Of a DNA stretch of 64,000 bases, positions 1 through 9,980 are shown in pieces (within the stretch, counting starts at the first letter, position 1; every line of letters starts with the position of its first letter). The DNA lies in NCBI GenBank assembly GCA_943736015.1, contig OX031071.1, positions 33,450,619 to 33,514,618 of the forward strand. The letters are read 5' to 3'. This stretch comes from Tridacna crocea. Taxonomy: Eukaryota > Mollusca > Bivalvia > Cardiida > Cardiidae. The position numbers and the translations under genes were made by a program. Under the pieces are notes generated by a model. That model had not been told where the DNA came from. It saw nothing but the letters and a program-made list of their open reading frames with translations, and made no database searches.

Positions 1-112
1 TTTTAGTACCAGTGTGAATAAGCAAGGAAACACATTTGCGTCACCGACCCCAGGATATGACCCTATCTGTTAAAGTGGCATTAAACCCCACTACAACCAA
101 CCAACCAAAATT
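1..112 (+). repeat. 3' end of a tRNA-headed SINE (family S1), cut by the window edge
   Basis: The stretch matches the 3' half of the more complete S1 copies at 21112-21382 and 55176-55440: the shared blocks are the AAGGAAACACAT segment, the CGTCACCGACC block and the closing GTTAAAGTGGCATTAAAC tail followed by CAACCAACCAA. The tRNA-like head would lie upstream of the window. Seen by internal comparison; no function is implied. Confidence 0.75.
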
Positions 113-300
113 GTCGTCCCACACCTTTATGTAACGCTTCTTGTTTTCGAAAAATAGTCCGGTTGCGTACCGAGAATGGCAAAATCAGGTTTGTATTTGA
201 AGTTTGTCATCTAGTAGAAGATAATATCACGCAGCATGATAATTGTACACCTTCATGGAATATTTCTTCACCAGAAATTTATAAACCTTCTCTCAATTCA

Positions 301-498
301 TTTATCAAACAACAATATTTTAGGTTTGTCCAAATTGAAAGCATTTACAGACGACAAAATACAATGCCCTTAAAAATTGAAATTTGTTTTGTGAAGGGTA
401 GAAAACATTGTGGGAAAAAGAACCAGCATTTTCCCCTTTTTTTAACGACTTCTTTCTCAGGGTCGTCAAAAGCAGGGAACTGTCTGGTAATGGGTTAA
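301..498 (-). mobile_element. TH-MITE copy with part of the hairpin deleted
   Basis: Reverse-oriented copy: the CAAATTGAAAGCATTTACAG segment, the GTAGAAAACATTGTGGGAAA arm and the terminal GGTAATGGGTTAA are present. The stretch between the two arms is missing, so the hairpin cannot form fully. The left end is eroded. Confidence 0.75.
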
Positions 499-982
499 AA
501 AAAAAAAAAAAACAGGCGTCACAACTTTCTATCGAAATCTTAGTAAATATAGTATTGTTGGCAAACGGTTTGTACACTCAGTTGTTAACGTGATTTATCA
601 ACTAATTGGCAGTTTTCACAGACAGATTGATAGATGTGAATAAGTGGTTGTTCATCTCGTTGCTAATCTATTTACATGGGCACCGCCATGTTTAAGATCA
701 TGTGACTGGTAGCTCAAAATGGTTGATCGATAGTCTGTTAAGTGCTTAATGCCGTTTTCAACATCATTTCAGTTATATCACGACAGCTTGTGCATCATGC
801 TTTCCTGGAGTTTCTTTTTATTTACTCAAAACATTATTCTTTCCAAACCAATGATGGCTTCCTAGTTTAAAACAGAAACCACACTTAAATGGCACTCGTC
901 ACAACTTGGTCGATTCCGTAACTACATCTAATCTTGTCCGCATCAAGGAAGTTTCTATTTTGTACTGGCAATCATATCTTAA

Positions 983-1524
983 AGGTGGGTATTTAGAATT
1001 TTGACATCACACCAAATTAAAAAATATATATTTCACTGAAATGTATATAAAAAAATCAATACAAATCACCAGTAATTAAGAATCATAAAATTACGAAAAA
1101 AAACTTTTTGGTGGTATTCCCTTAAAAGGCTATGTAGCCTCTTAAGCTATTTTTAGATTTCCCGCCAAAATAAAAAAAAGCATTGTGGGAATGTTAAGTG
1201 ACTTGCACGTGACTTATGACTATTAAATTCCATAACATAACAAACATTTAATTATTTTCCATAATGTCTCGAACTTCGGATGCTGTGTTTGAAGCTTCGT
1301 CTGCATATTTCCAGTATATAAATGAGCGACTTGCTCATGTGAAAATAGACTGTGTTTCCCTTCAGTGTCGACCTGGGCTGTAGTAAATCTCTAATTTAGC
1401 TAGCTGTTGGATGGTTTTCGACTACTGGGGTTTAATGAATGAACATTATAAGGCTTTGGCAGTACAAGGATGATTTTGTTGTATTTTTTGTTAAATTTTC
1501 ATCCCAAAATCTGAAGGGCCACCT
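983..1524. mobile_element. 542-bp TTAA-flanked element with AGGTGG/CCACCT ends
   Basis: The element begins AGGTGGGTATTTAGAATTTT and ends AAGGGCCACCT. It is flanked by TTAA at 979-982 and 1525-1528. Block B has an uninterrupted TTAA at 60887-60890 in the matching sequence, so this is a real insertion with a TTAA target duplication. A second copy lies at 22980-23519. No transposase frame is visible, so it is non-autonomous. TTAA duplication suggests piggyBac-type mobilisation (inference). Confidence 0.85.
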
Positions 1525-1631
1525 TTAAACATGGCGGTTAAAGAAGAAAATATAGTTTATATTTAGTTTAACTCTTTACCAAACAATCTTGACTTTTAAC
1601 GACCCTGAGAAAAAAAAAAAAAAAAAAAAAA

Positions 1632-3160
1632 ACAAGAGTGCCATTGACCAAACTTGGTAGAGGTCCATTAGAAGATTCTGCATACCAAATATCAAAGCTC
1701 TGCACCTTCAAGTTTCAGAGAAGATTTCTAATGTTTTCCTTCTTTGTTATGTTCGAACCTGTGACCCCCGGGTAGGGCCAGTTTTGACCCCAAGGGCATA
1801 ATATGAACAAACTTGGTAGAGGTCCACTAGGAATTGCTACATGCCAAATATCATAGCTCTATGCCTTCTAGTTTTAGAGGACAAGAATTTTAAAATGTTC
1901 TTTCTTTGTTCCTATGTTCGAACATGTGACCCCCGTGGGGGGGCAATTTTGACCCCACGGGCTTGATTTAACCCATTACCAAACGACAATATTTTAGACT
2001 GGTCCAAATCAAAAGCATTTGCAGACGACAAAATAAAAGTGACTGAAAATTTGAAATTTGTTTTGTGAAGAGTAGAAAGCATTGAGGGAAGAGGAGAAAA
2101 TGCTGGATACCAGCATTTTCTCCTTTTCCCACAATGTTTTCTAAAGCCTTCAATCTCAGGGGCGTCAAAAGTAGGGATTGTGTGGTAATGGGTTAAACAA
2201 ACTTGGTAGAGATCCACTAGGAGATGCCACATACCAGATATCAAAGCTCTATGCCATCTAGTTTCAGACAAGAAGAATTTTAAAGTTTTCCTTTTTTGTT
2301 CCTATGCTCAAACTAGTGACCCCTGGGGTGGGGCCAGTTTGGATCCTAGGGACATCATTTGAATAAACTTGGTAGAGGTGCACTAGGAGATGCAACAGAC
2401 CAAATATCAAATCTCTACGCTTTCTACTTTCTGACGAAAAGAATTTTAAAATTTTCCTTCTTTGTTCCTATGCTCAAATGTGACCCCCCCGGGGTGGGGC
2501 CAATTTTGAGCCTAGGGACATAATTTGAACAAACTTGGTAGAGGTCCACTAGGAGATGCCACATACCAACTATCAAAGCTTTACACCTTCAAATTTCAGA
2601 GGAGAAGATCTTTAAAGTTTTCCTTCTTTGTTCCTATGCTCAAACTTGTGACCCCTAGGGTGGGGCCAATTTTGACCCCAGGGATATAATTTGAAGAAAC
2701 TCGGTAGAGGTCCACTAGGAGATGCTACATACCAAATATCAAAGCTCTACGCCCTCAAGTTTCAGAGGAGAAGATTTTTAAAGTATTCCTTCTTTGTTCC
2801 TATGCACAAACTTGTTATCCCCCGGGCTGGGGCCAGTTTTGAGCCTAGGGGCATAATTTGAACAAACTTGGTAGAGTTCCATTCGGAGATGCTACATACC
2901 AAATATCAAAGCTGTACGCCTTCTATTTACAGAGAAAAAGATTTTCAAAGATTTCGTTTTTTTTTTTTCTTTTTGTTGCCATGGCAAACAGAGTTATGGG
3001 TGGAATTAAATTGTCAAGTTTCATGAAGATTGGCCCAGTTGTTTAGGAGGAGAAGATGTTTAAAGAAATTGTTGACGGACGCCGGACATAGGGCGATCAC
3101 AATAGCTCACCTTTAGCACTTTGTGCTAAGGTGAGATAAAAAACACACACACACACACCC
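1632..3160 (-). mobile_element. Pearl-like (Helitron-like, non-autonomous) element P1 with ~165-bp core repeats
   Basis: Seven core monomers begin with AACTTGGTAGAGG near 1651, 1810, 2200, 2366, 2532, 2698 and 2865, a spacing of about 160-167 bp once the nested MITE is removed. On the minus strand the element starts at the hairpin 3102-3134 (CTCACCTTAGCAC / GTGCTAAAGGTGAG), followed by the conserved GATCGCCC and GTCCG region, and ends near 1634 in CTCTTGTTTTT. The monomer is the same family as in 51995-53900. Classification as pearl/Helitron-like rests on layout (hairpin, core array, T-rich insertion) and is inference. Confidence 0.7.
1968..2196 (-). mobile_element. Complete TH-MITE inside P1
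   Basis: 229 bp with TTAA at 1968-1971 and 2193-2196; ends are CCCATTACCA and TGGTAATGGG. The hairpin has small asymmetric changes (GCATTGAGGGAAGAGG on the left arm against CCTTTTCCCACAATG). It interrupts a core monomer of P1 at a TTAA, so it is younger than that element. Confidence 0.9.
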
Positions 3161-3168
3161 ACACACAT
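3139..3168. repeat. (CA)n microsatellite at the P1 boundary
   Basis: An A-run is followed by an imperfect CA run. It lies between the P1 start hairpin and the resumed MITE and is absent from block B, so it arrived with or after P1. Confidence 0.8.
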
Positions 3169-3354
3169 TTGAAAACATTGTGGGAAAAGGAGGAAATGCT
3201 GGTTACCAGCATCTTCTCTTTTTCCCACAATGTTTTCTACCCTTCTCAAAACAAATTTCAAAATTTCTATCACATTTATTTTGTCGTCTTCTAATGCTTT
3301 CAATTTCGTCCAGCCTAAAATGTTGTCGTTTGGTAATGAGTTAAACGTACAAAT

Positions 3355-3560
3355 TTATTTTACATCGATTGAAAAGCTTGTTCTTACAATTTATTATACA
3401 CTTTCTCGATTCTGCTTCCTGGGAACTACACCAGTACTCGTGCCAAAAGTGTGGGGCAATGAACAATCCCAAAGTTGACATCCGAATTCGGGACCTTACG
3501 ATCACGAGGCGGATGCTTCACTTCACAACCACGAACATCACATTGAAAATGTCAGTCTTG
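3355..3560 (-). repeat. SINE, family S6
   Basis: On the minus strand the order is tRNA-like A box (TGGTTGTGAAGTGAAGC), B box (GGTCCCGAATTCGGA), then a body ending AATCGATGTAAAAT. It matches 61160-61345 (block B) and, in plus orientation, 32905-33125. Confidence 0.65.
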
Positions 3561-3771
3561 CAACCTTTACCCTCAATTCTCCAAAAACATACATATGTCA
3601 AATTAACAAACTAGAACAAATATTTAGGTATAAATTCACTGAACATGATTTATTCATTCAAAAGAAAAAAATACAAAAAACATCTGAACTTCTTAACTAC
3701 TCCATTCCATTCTTTGATTCACTCATTCCATCCAATGTTAAAAGACCATTTTTTGAAGTGAAAAAGACCTT

Positions 3772-3935
3772 TAGTTTGTTACCCCTAAATCCAGACTTTT
3801 AACGACAAGAGAAAATCTGGCTTTAGAAAACTTCACGGGAAAAGGAGAAAATGCTGGTAACTAGCATTTTCTTTTTCCTGGCATTTTCTACCCTTTTACA
3901 GAAAATTTAGTTCACTTGTAACACTCTCATTTTCT
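3772..3935 (+). mobile_element. Degenerate TH-MITE fragment
   Basis: GACTTTTAACGAC, a truncated left part, the arms GGGAAAAGGAGAAAATGCTGG and CTAGCATTTTCTTTTTCC, and CTACCCTTTTACAG remain. The right terminus was not found. Confidence 0.6.
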
Positions 3936-4002
3936 TTTTAATGGCATATACGTTCAAATTTGTGAGAGTAAAAATGAAATAGCCTGTTTGAAAGAGTTGA
4001 AC

Positions 4003-4608
4003 CTTGGTCACACCAGGCTAACGGACAAGTACCGTATAAAAAATCATTTTATCCGTTTGTTTCCGTTCTTATCCGTTTTATGTCCGTTTCTTATCCGATG
4101 AATCCATTATTTGTCCGGTGATGTCCGTTCCGTACTGTGGGAAGTTTTGAGCATGTTCAAAATTTCCACCAGACAAAATAGACAAAGACGTGCAAATTAC
4201 AGACTTTTGGTGCATCTGACTATTCATATCCACGGTATGTCGTGTGATTGGTACGTTCCTCGTACGTTGGTGCTTGGTATATTTCCATTCATCATATGTT
4301 GATAGAACGTTTTGTCCGGTTCTGATGCATTGCACTTCCTTTTTATCCGGTACAAGTCGGTTTCTCGTACAGTGATATCCTTTAAAGGACCCGTTTGTTA
4401 TCTAAAACATATCCAGTAAACATCCGGTTTTTTTTTTTTTAAACATGTACTCTACTCATGCAGACATTGTGTGGCTTCTTCTCTCCACATACCGATCGCG
4501 TGAGCCTCGAGTGTCAGAGGAGATGAATTTCGTCACCGGATAACCAAAATTCTGCATATTTTTGTCCGTTTCTCCTCTGTTACATATCCGTTAGCCTGTC
4601 TGACCAAG
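4003..4608. mobile_element. ~606-bp element with ~24-bp terminal inverted repeats
   Basis: The left end CTTGGTCACACCAGGCTAAC is matched inversely by GTTAGCCTGTCTGACCAAG at the right end (4590-4608). The interior is rich in TTATCCGTTT and TGTCCGTT variants. No transposase frame is seen. The block B counterpart (to 61770) retains only the right part. The superfamily is not assigned because no clear target duplication is visible. Confidence 0.65.
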
Positions 4609-4677
4609 CCTTTAAACTGCTATACATATAAAACGAAAATTTCCAGCTTGCAGTAAAAAATAAACCTAAACCATTGT

Positions 4678-4904
4678 TTGAACCCATTACCACACAGCAA
4701 AATTTTAGACCTTTCCAAATTGAGAGCATTTGCAGACAACCATTTTCTGGTGGCTCAAATGGGGCAATTTTGCTTTGATAGGGTAGAAAATTGTGGGAAA
4801 AGTAGAAAATACTAGTTACCAGCATTTTTACTTTTCCCACAATATTTTCAAAAGGCTTCTTCCTCAGGGTCGATAAAAGTTGTCATTGTGTGGTAAAGGG
4901 GTAA
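4678..4904 (-). mobile_element. TH-MITE copy (full length, eroded left TTAA)
   Basis: It starts ACCCATTACCACACAGC and ends GTGTGGTAAAGGGGTAA. The hairpin is GTGGGAAAAGTAGAAAATAC against GCATTTTTACTTTTCCCAC. The block B orthologue is 61836-62062. Confidence 0.85.
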
Positions 4905-4911
4905 AGCTTTC

Positions 4912-5070
4912 AAAGATATTTTGTTGGACCAGCATTTTCTCCTTTTTCCACACAGTTTTCTACCCTTTCTAAACAAATCTTTACTTTGTGAGCTACATTT
5001 AATTTGTCATCTACAAATACTTTCAATTTGGCCTGGTCTATAATTTGCTGGCTAGTAAGGAATTACGGTA
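4912..5070 (+). mobile_element. Right half of a TH-MITE
   Basis: Starts within the hairpin (CAGCATTTTCTCCTTTTTCC) and runs through ATTTGTCATCTACAAATAC to CTGGCTAGTAAGGAATTA. The left half is missing. The block B copy (62077-62230) is truncated in the same way, so the loss predates the duplication. Confidence 0.75.
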
Positions 5071-5144
5071 CATTTATTAACACAAGACAGATGAATGCCT
5101 CTTACGTGATAAAAAAAATCGAACTTAATCGTAACTATGTATCA

Positions 5145-5640
5145 ACTTGTATTATTTCATGCTTTCCGGTAGGATATCGAGAAATATCGGTGAAGATATT
5201 TTGCGATATCCCATGGGTAGGACCTATGAAAATACAGATCTTTAAATTCTAGTTACCTAGGTAAAATGCGCGATACTTCACAATCAGATGGAAATATGAC
5301 GTAATTTACCTTACATTTCTCCCGATTGACGTAATATTTTAATGCGTTTCTATTAAGAGGGGAAACACCTCGGGGAATGACTGAAAAGAACTCTACTAGA
5401 TTTTGATAAAGTTCCTCCAAGAAAGGGTTAAAAGCATGAAATAAATTAAGATTATCTTTTGTGAAAGATCGAAATTTATTATGAGCGGCATCGGTAATAG
5501 TTTCACTCATGTCACAATTTCGATTTTTCACCGAAAAAAAAGCAAGCACCACTTATGAAAATATTACGGATGGTGTTCACTCGATGAAATAAATTTCGAT
5601 CTTTCACCGGAAAAAAAAATCCTCTATAACCTGTCAGAAT
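5145..5640 (+). mobile_element. GATC-hairpin element, decayed copy
   Basis: Same layout as the better copy at 13066-13535: CATGCTTTCCGGTAGGATATC start, the TTGCCTAGGTAAA-type block, a TTACATTTCTC block, then GAAAGATCGAAATTTATT with an inverted partner (ATAAATTTCGATCTTTCACC). Small deletions have opened the terminal hairpin. Block B copy: 62305-62825. Confidence 0.65.
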
Positions 5641-5750
5641 GACTAATCAATCCTCGGAAAGAAAATGGCCGAGCCAGTAATCAACCCAAACCCCCTGTTC
5701 ACAAATCCCGCACGCTACCAACTGTGCTACTGGTGCCCAGCTAAGTTTGT
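5640..5750 (-). repeat. SINE fragment (family S4)
   Basis: AATGACTAATCAATCCTCGG followed by CACGCTACCAACTGTGCTAC resembles the minus-strand SINEs at 30285-30475 and 34115-34325. The B-box area is eroded. Confidence 0.5.
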
Positions 5751-6216
5751 AATGGAGAATCTTGTTTCTTTTTATTAATTTTAATAGATCTAATTATTTT
5801 TATTTGGTAAATAAAATGACTAATTGCTCATAACAACAACTTGGTCTTTTTTATCACCTGTTCACCTTTAACCATTTACCAAACAATCCCTGTTTTTACG
5901 ACTATGAGATCGAAGCATTTTGAAAACATTGTCGGAAAATGAGCAAATGCTGGTAACCAGCATTTTCTCCTTTTCCCACAACGTTTTCTACCCCGCTAAA
6001 AACAAAATTTCGATATTTGAGTTCTTTTACTCTGTCGTCTGCAAGTGCTTTAAATTTGGACCAGTCCAAAATTTTGCCGTTCGGTAAAGGTTTAATACAA
6101 TCTAAGCTTGTAATGGAGAATCTTGTTTTTTTATCAATACTTTTCCATTTGGTAAATAAAATGACTAATTGCTCGTAACAACAACTTGGTCATTTTATCA
6201 CCTGTTCACCTTTAAA
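5744..6216 (+). repeat. ~115-bp direct duplication flanking a TH-MITE
   Basis: The segment from GCTAAGTTTGTAATGGAGAA to CACCTGTTCACCTTTAA (5744-5871) recurs at 6104-6216 with a short deletion. The TH-MITE at 5868-6095 lies exactly between the two copies. Confidence 0.8.
5868..6095 (+). mobile_element. Complete TH-MITE
   Basis: TTAA at both ends (5868-5871, 6092-6095). The arms are AAAACATTGTCGGAAAATGA and the inverse of TCCTTTTCCCACAACGTTTT, followed by the CTGTCGTCTGCAAGTGC segment. Confidence 0.9.
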
Positions 6217-6712
6217 AAGAACTCTTCAATCGCTTATTAAAAGCAATTACCCTTTTCTCTGATACATTTTTCTAAAATATTGAAAAGAAAGACAATTTTT
6301 CTGTTCATAAAATATGTGACTCATCATGTAAAAAGGGAGTATCTGGGTATTCCATACATCAATTAGATGAAAACAGATCAACAATAGCGAAGGTCAGTTT
6401 AAGTTGATAGTTGAAAAAATAATTAACAACAAGGTAGAATGACCACTTTTCATGCAGAAAATATCATAAAATGCAAAAGTGTCGACCCTAGTCAGACTGC
6501 GCATTTCGCAGCTTGTGGTATGTCTAAAAATAGCCGGGGTAAGAAATTGATTAACAATGTATTCAACTTGTGTCCATGATATTCGTATCCGAGGATGTTG
6601 CCACTGCGTCTTTCTGGATATTTTCAAACATAACTGTCAGGTCAGAGTTGGATTTGATCAGTTGAATAAATTCATTCATCTGTGGACTTTTATCTGCAAT
6701 AAAAAATATGAA
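6217..6712. other. No identifiable feature
   Basis: Low-copy AT-rich sequence. Short open frames here have no recognisable domain and no second copy in the window. Confidence 0.5.
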
Positions 6713-7187
6713 TTAACTTTTTAACAAACATAAAATTTTAGACTGGTTCAAATTGAAGGCACTTGCAGAAGATAAATCAAATGTAACTCTAAAATCGAAA
6801 TTTTTTTCAAGCAGGGTAGAAAACATTGTGGAAAAAGGAGAAAGTGCTGCTTACCAGCATTTTCTCCTTTTCCCACAATGCTTTCAATAGGCTTCTATCT
6901 CAGGGTCTACAATTAAGTCAAAAATCGAAATTTGTTTTCAGCAGAGTAGGAAACATTGCGGGAAAAGGAGAAAATGCTGCTTACCATCATTTTCTCCTTT
7001 TCCCACAATGTTTTCAAAACGCTTTTATCTCGGGTTCTACACGGAAGTCAAAAATCGAAATTTGTTTCCAGCAGGGTAGAAAACATTGCGGGAAAAGGAA
7101 AAAATGCTGGTAACCAGCATTTTCTCCTTTTCCCACAATGCTTTCAAAAGGGTCGTAAAAACCAGGGATTGTTTGGTAAAGGGTTAA
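6713..7187 (-). mobile_element. TH-MITE expanded into three tandem hairpins
   Basis: One left end (TTAACTTTTTAACAAACATA) and one right end (TTTGGTAAAGGGTTAA, 7184-7187) enclose three successive hairpin modules. The left-arm core AAACATTG(T/C)G recurs at 6821, 6951 and 7081, exactly 130 bp apart. Each module carries CAAAAATCGAAATTTGTTT, a left arm, a right arm and a GGCTTCTATCTCAGGGTCTAC-type segment. The repeated part is the interior of the MITE, not the ends. Confidence 0.85.
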
Positions 7188-7385
7188 TGTCTTCAGGGAC
7201 AGAATGCTGGTAACCAGCATTTTCTCCTTTTCCCACAATGCTTTCAAAAGGCATCTATCTCAGGATCGTAAAAACCAGGGATTTTTTGGTAAAGAGTTAA
7301 AGTCTTCAGGGACATAAAAACATTGTAGGAAAAGGAGAAAATGCTGGTAAAGTATTCAGGGACAGAAAACCTTGTTTTTCGAGGT
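7188..7385 (-). mobile_element. TH-MITE fragments repeating the preceding copy
   Basis: A half copy (7200-7300) starts inside the hairpin at ATGCTGGTAACCAGCATTTT and ends GGTAAAGAGTTAA. A shorter fragment (7313-7350) keeps only the left arm. Each is preceded by a GTCTTCAGGGACA tag, showing local duplication. Confidence 0.7.
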
Positions 7386-7614
7386 TTAACTCTTTACCAA
7401 ACGACACAATTTTAGACTTTTCCAAATTCAAGGCATTTGCAGACAACAAATTAAATATGTCTCTAAAACTAAACTTTGTTTTGGGACATGTAGAAAATAT
7501 TGTAGGAAACGGAGAAAATGCTGGTTATCAGTATTTTCTCTTTTTCCTACAATGTTTTCAAAAGACTTCTTTCTCAGGGTGGTTAAAAGTTGGGATTGTG
7601 TGGTAATGAGTTCA
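7386..7614 (-). mobile_element. Complete TH-MITE (TTAA / TTCA flanks)
   Basis: 229 bp; left TTAACTCTTTACCAAACGAC, right GTGTGGTAATGAGTTCA. The hairpin is ATTGTAGGAAACGGAGAAAATGC-type (7499-7560 region) with a matching arm. It abuts the SINE array that starts at 7615. Confidence 0.85.
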
Positions 7615-8400
7615 AAGACCAATACCATAACCACAGAGCCAAAGGGATATCTCTCTGACGCAGTTGTCAGGTATTGTATTTAAATCGGGACAAAGCTATG
7701 CACAAAGCAGTGGTCTCCTGTAGCACACTCCTCTTAAAATCATCATTTATTGACGACTCAAAGCCTATTAGGCAGTAAATCCGAATTCGGACAACAAATG
7801 GGATTAATGGCTCAATGGCCAATCCCGGACAAGCCCCCCATCTTACGAACAAAGTCCTTAACAGAGAAACAAATGCACATATACATAGCTCAAATACAAA
7901 CCTCATATGGCGGGATTCGAACCCTTGAAGGGACAAATAACCTTATTCTTCGAGGACTAAAAGACCAATACCACAAGCACTAAGCCAAAGATATATCTCT
8001 CTTTGTCAGGTATTGTATTTAAATCGTAACGAAGCTATGCATGAAAGAGTGGTCTCCCGTAACACATCCCCTCTTAAAGTCATTTATTGATGACTCAAAG
8101 CCGTATTAGGCAGGATGTCCGAATTTGGACAACAACTTGGCTCAATGGCCAATCCCGGACAAGCCCCCATCTTACGAACAAAGTCCGTTACCGAGAAACA
8201 AATGCACATATACATAGCTCAAATACAAACCTCATATGGCGGGATTCGAACCCTTGAAGGGACAAATAACCTTATTCTTCGAGGACTAAAAGACCAATAC
8301 CACAACCACTGAGCCAAAGATATATCTCTCTTTGTCCGGTATTGTATTTAAATCAGGACGAAGCTATGCATGAAGGAGTGGTCTCCCGTAACATAATTCC
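7615..8400 (-). repeat. Tandem array of SINE-containing units (family S2)
   Basis: The unit marker AGACCAATACCA occurs at 7616, 7962 and 8291 (spacing 346 and 329 bp). On the minus strand each unit has a tRNA-like A box (TTGGCTCAGTGGTTGTGG), B box (GGGTTCGAATCCCGCCAT) and a body with GTCCGAATTTGGACAAC. Adjacent copies are nearly identical, implying recent unequal exchange. Other S2 copies: 18460-18640, 49135-49605, 50060-50268. Confidence 0.75.
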
Positions 8401-8723
8401 CGGTAATTCACAACATTTTAGACCTACAATAGTATATACTTTTAGAGTAAATACATTTATCACAAACCTGCATCTGGTACAGATAACAGTGCTGCAACAG
8501 CTCTCATTACTGAACGCTTCAGCTCATCTTGTTTTTCGAATTCCTGTTTCACAGAGTTGGCTTTACTTTTGTTGTGCATGTAGCTCTAAGTGGCTCTACC
8601 AGTCTTTCTAGTCCTTGATACAAAAACAAAAAAAAGTTTATTATTTATATGTATGCTTACCTCTAGAGATTTTTGAAACTTTGAAAGGAGAAAAGTCTGG
8701 TATCTTGTATTTATTTGTTTGAG
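8401..8723. other. No identifiable feature
   Basis: About 320 bp of low-copy sequence between the S2 array and the next MITE. Nothing recognisable on either strand. Confidence 0.5.
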
Positions 8724-9042
8724 TTAACCCTTTACCACATAATGCCGACTTAATGACCCTGACGGAGAGGCCTTTTGAAAACATTGTGAGAAAAGAAATA
8801 AATGCTGGTAACCAGCATTTTCACATTTTCCCACAATGCCTTGTACCCATTCATATACAAAAATCATCATTTGCATTACATTTGATTGTGACTCAAAAAC
8901 TAAGATTAATCTTGGGAAGGGTAGAAAAAGTGGGAAAAGGAGAAAATGCTGATTACCAGCATTTTCTCCTTTTCCCATAATGTTCTCAAAAGGCTGCTTT
9001 CTAAGAGTGGGAAACCCCCCGGAACGTTTGGTAAAGGAATAA
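8724..9042. mobile_element. Chimeric TH-MITE with two hairpins
   Basis: It begins in plus form (TTAACCCTTTACCACATAAT, hairpin 8777-8840) and finishes in minus form (hairpin 8925-8985, then AACGTTTGGTAAAGGAATAA). Two copies in opposite orientation have fused and lost the termini between them. Confidence 0.75.
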
Positions 9043-9359
9043 TCACATAATTCCAAGTTACAAGGACTCAAGGGAACATGATTTTGGAAAACATTGTGGG
9101 AAAGGGAGAAAATGCTGGTAAAAAGGCTGCTTTCTAAGAGTTGTACAGGGTTAATCACATAATCCCAAGTTACAAGGGCTCAAAGGAACATGATTTTGGA
9201 AAACATTGTGGGAAAGGGAGAAAATGCTTGTTCCTTTTCCCACTATGTTTTCTAACCTTTCATATACAAAAATTATCATTTGCATTACATCGGATTCGTT
9301 GTCTGCAAACGCTTTTAATTTGGTTAAGTCTAAAATTTTGCTGTTTGGGAAAGGTTTAA
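9041..9359 (+). mobile_element. TH-MITE remnants with a 112-bp local duplication
   Basis: The segment AATCACATAATTCCAAGTTA through GGGAAAGGGAGAAAATGC occurs twice, 112 bp apart (CATGATTTTGG at 9077 and 9189). The second copy continues into a right half ending CTGTTTGGGAAAGGTTTAA (TTAA 9356-9359). Confidence 0.75.
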
Positions 9360-9450
9360 TTGGTCTAGCCGAGGATCGAACCATCGACCGCGTTTTCTCA
9401 AGTAAACTACCCACTAAACTACTAGACTCCGCTACCAATAATCTAGATAT
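9360..9450 (-). repeat. tRNA-like SINE head
   Basis: The minus strand reads a tRNA-like stretch with a TTCGATCCTCGGC B-box area and AGTAGTTTAGTGGGTAGTTTAC in the A-box area. It is divergent and the family is not assigned. Confidence 0.45.
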
Positions 9451-9590
9451 AATAACTAGAGCCAAAACACTCTTTTTTTTATTCGATGCAAAATGACTTT
9501 GGTAGTTCAGTAATATTGTTGGTCGGTAAACCATAGAATAAGTACAGTACACCTATTGATGCATTCTTTACATACTTGTGTTACAAGTAT

Positions 9591-9720
9591 TTAACCCTTT
9601 ACCAGACAATCCCTGTTTTTTTCGACATCGAGATAGAATTCTTTTGAAAACATTGTGGGAAGAGGAGAAAATGCTGGTAACCAGCATTTTCTCCTTTTCC
9701 CACAATGTTTTATACAAGGC
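9591..9720 (+). mobile_element. Left half plus hairpin of a TH-MITE
   Basis: TTAACCCTTTACCAGACAAT, then a complete hairpin (about 9645-9711, GTGGGAAGAGGAGAAAATGC with its partner). The canonical right half is missing. A recognisable piece of it (CGACTTGTCTATATTAAAAG) may survive near 9810. Confidence 0.75.
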
Positions 9721-9895
9721 ATGGTGACCAGACGGTTAATTGTTTTGGATAATGTCATGCCATATTTAGCGTATCGCTCTGTTTTGACTGTACACGAGAT
9801 GAACAAATGTTCGACTTGTCTATATTAAAAGGATTTGCGGGCCACAAATTAAGAGTACTACAAACGTATCGTTGTCTTTGACAAGGATTGTAACA

Positions 9896-9980
9896 ATATC
9901 GTCGGTTTACTTAAAAAACCTCGTAACTACAGCTTGTTTCAAGCTCTAGTTACGAGATTTTTGAAGTAAACCAACGATAT
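9896..9980. repeat. 85-bp inverted repeat (hairpin)
   Basis: ATATCGTCGGTTTACTT... pairs with ...AAGTAAACCAACGATAT; inner arms CTCGTAACTA and TAGTTACGAG close on a short loop. One imperfect palindrome, no coding content. Compatible with a small fold-back MITE. Confidence 0.75.

Larger units (their letters stand above)
1568..3344 (+). mobile_element. TH-MITE split by a pearl-like insertion
   Basis: The 5' part (1568 to about 1610, TTAACTCTTTACCAAACAAT through GACCCTGAGA) and the 3' part (about 3168-3344, hairpin through GGTAATGAGTTAA) are one element; the intact paralogue is at 60936-61151. The interruption is the pearl-like element at 1632-3160 with adjoining A-rich and CA-rich tracts. Confidence 0.8.
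1..5640 (+). repeat. Block A: paralogue of block B (55330-62830), same orientation
   Basis: Colinear matches to the right end of the window include 116-285 with 55445-55615, 590-980 with 60532-60890, 1529-1610 plus 3168-3720 with 60891-61560, and 4455-5640 with 61610-62825. In 599-738 I count about five differences from block B. The blocks differ mainly by whole insertions: block A alone has the 983-1524 element and the pearl-like element at 1632-3160; block B alone has a pearl-like element and a LINE. It is either a segmental duplication or two haplotypes joined in the assembly. Confidence 0.85.

Noticed and set aside
6826..7247. Overlapping frames on both strands with FSFSHN and ENIVGKGENAG peptides
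   Set aside because: These peptides recur at every TH-MITE because they are translations of the stem-loop.
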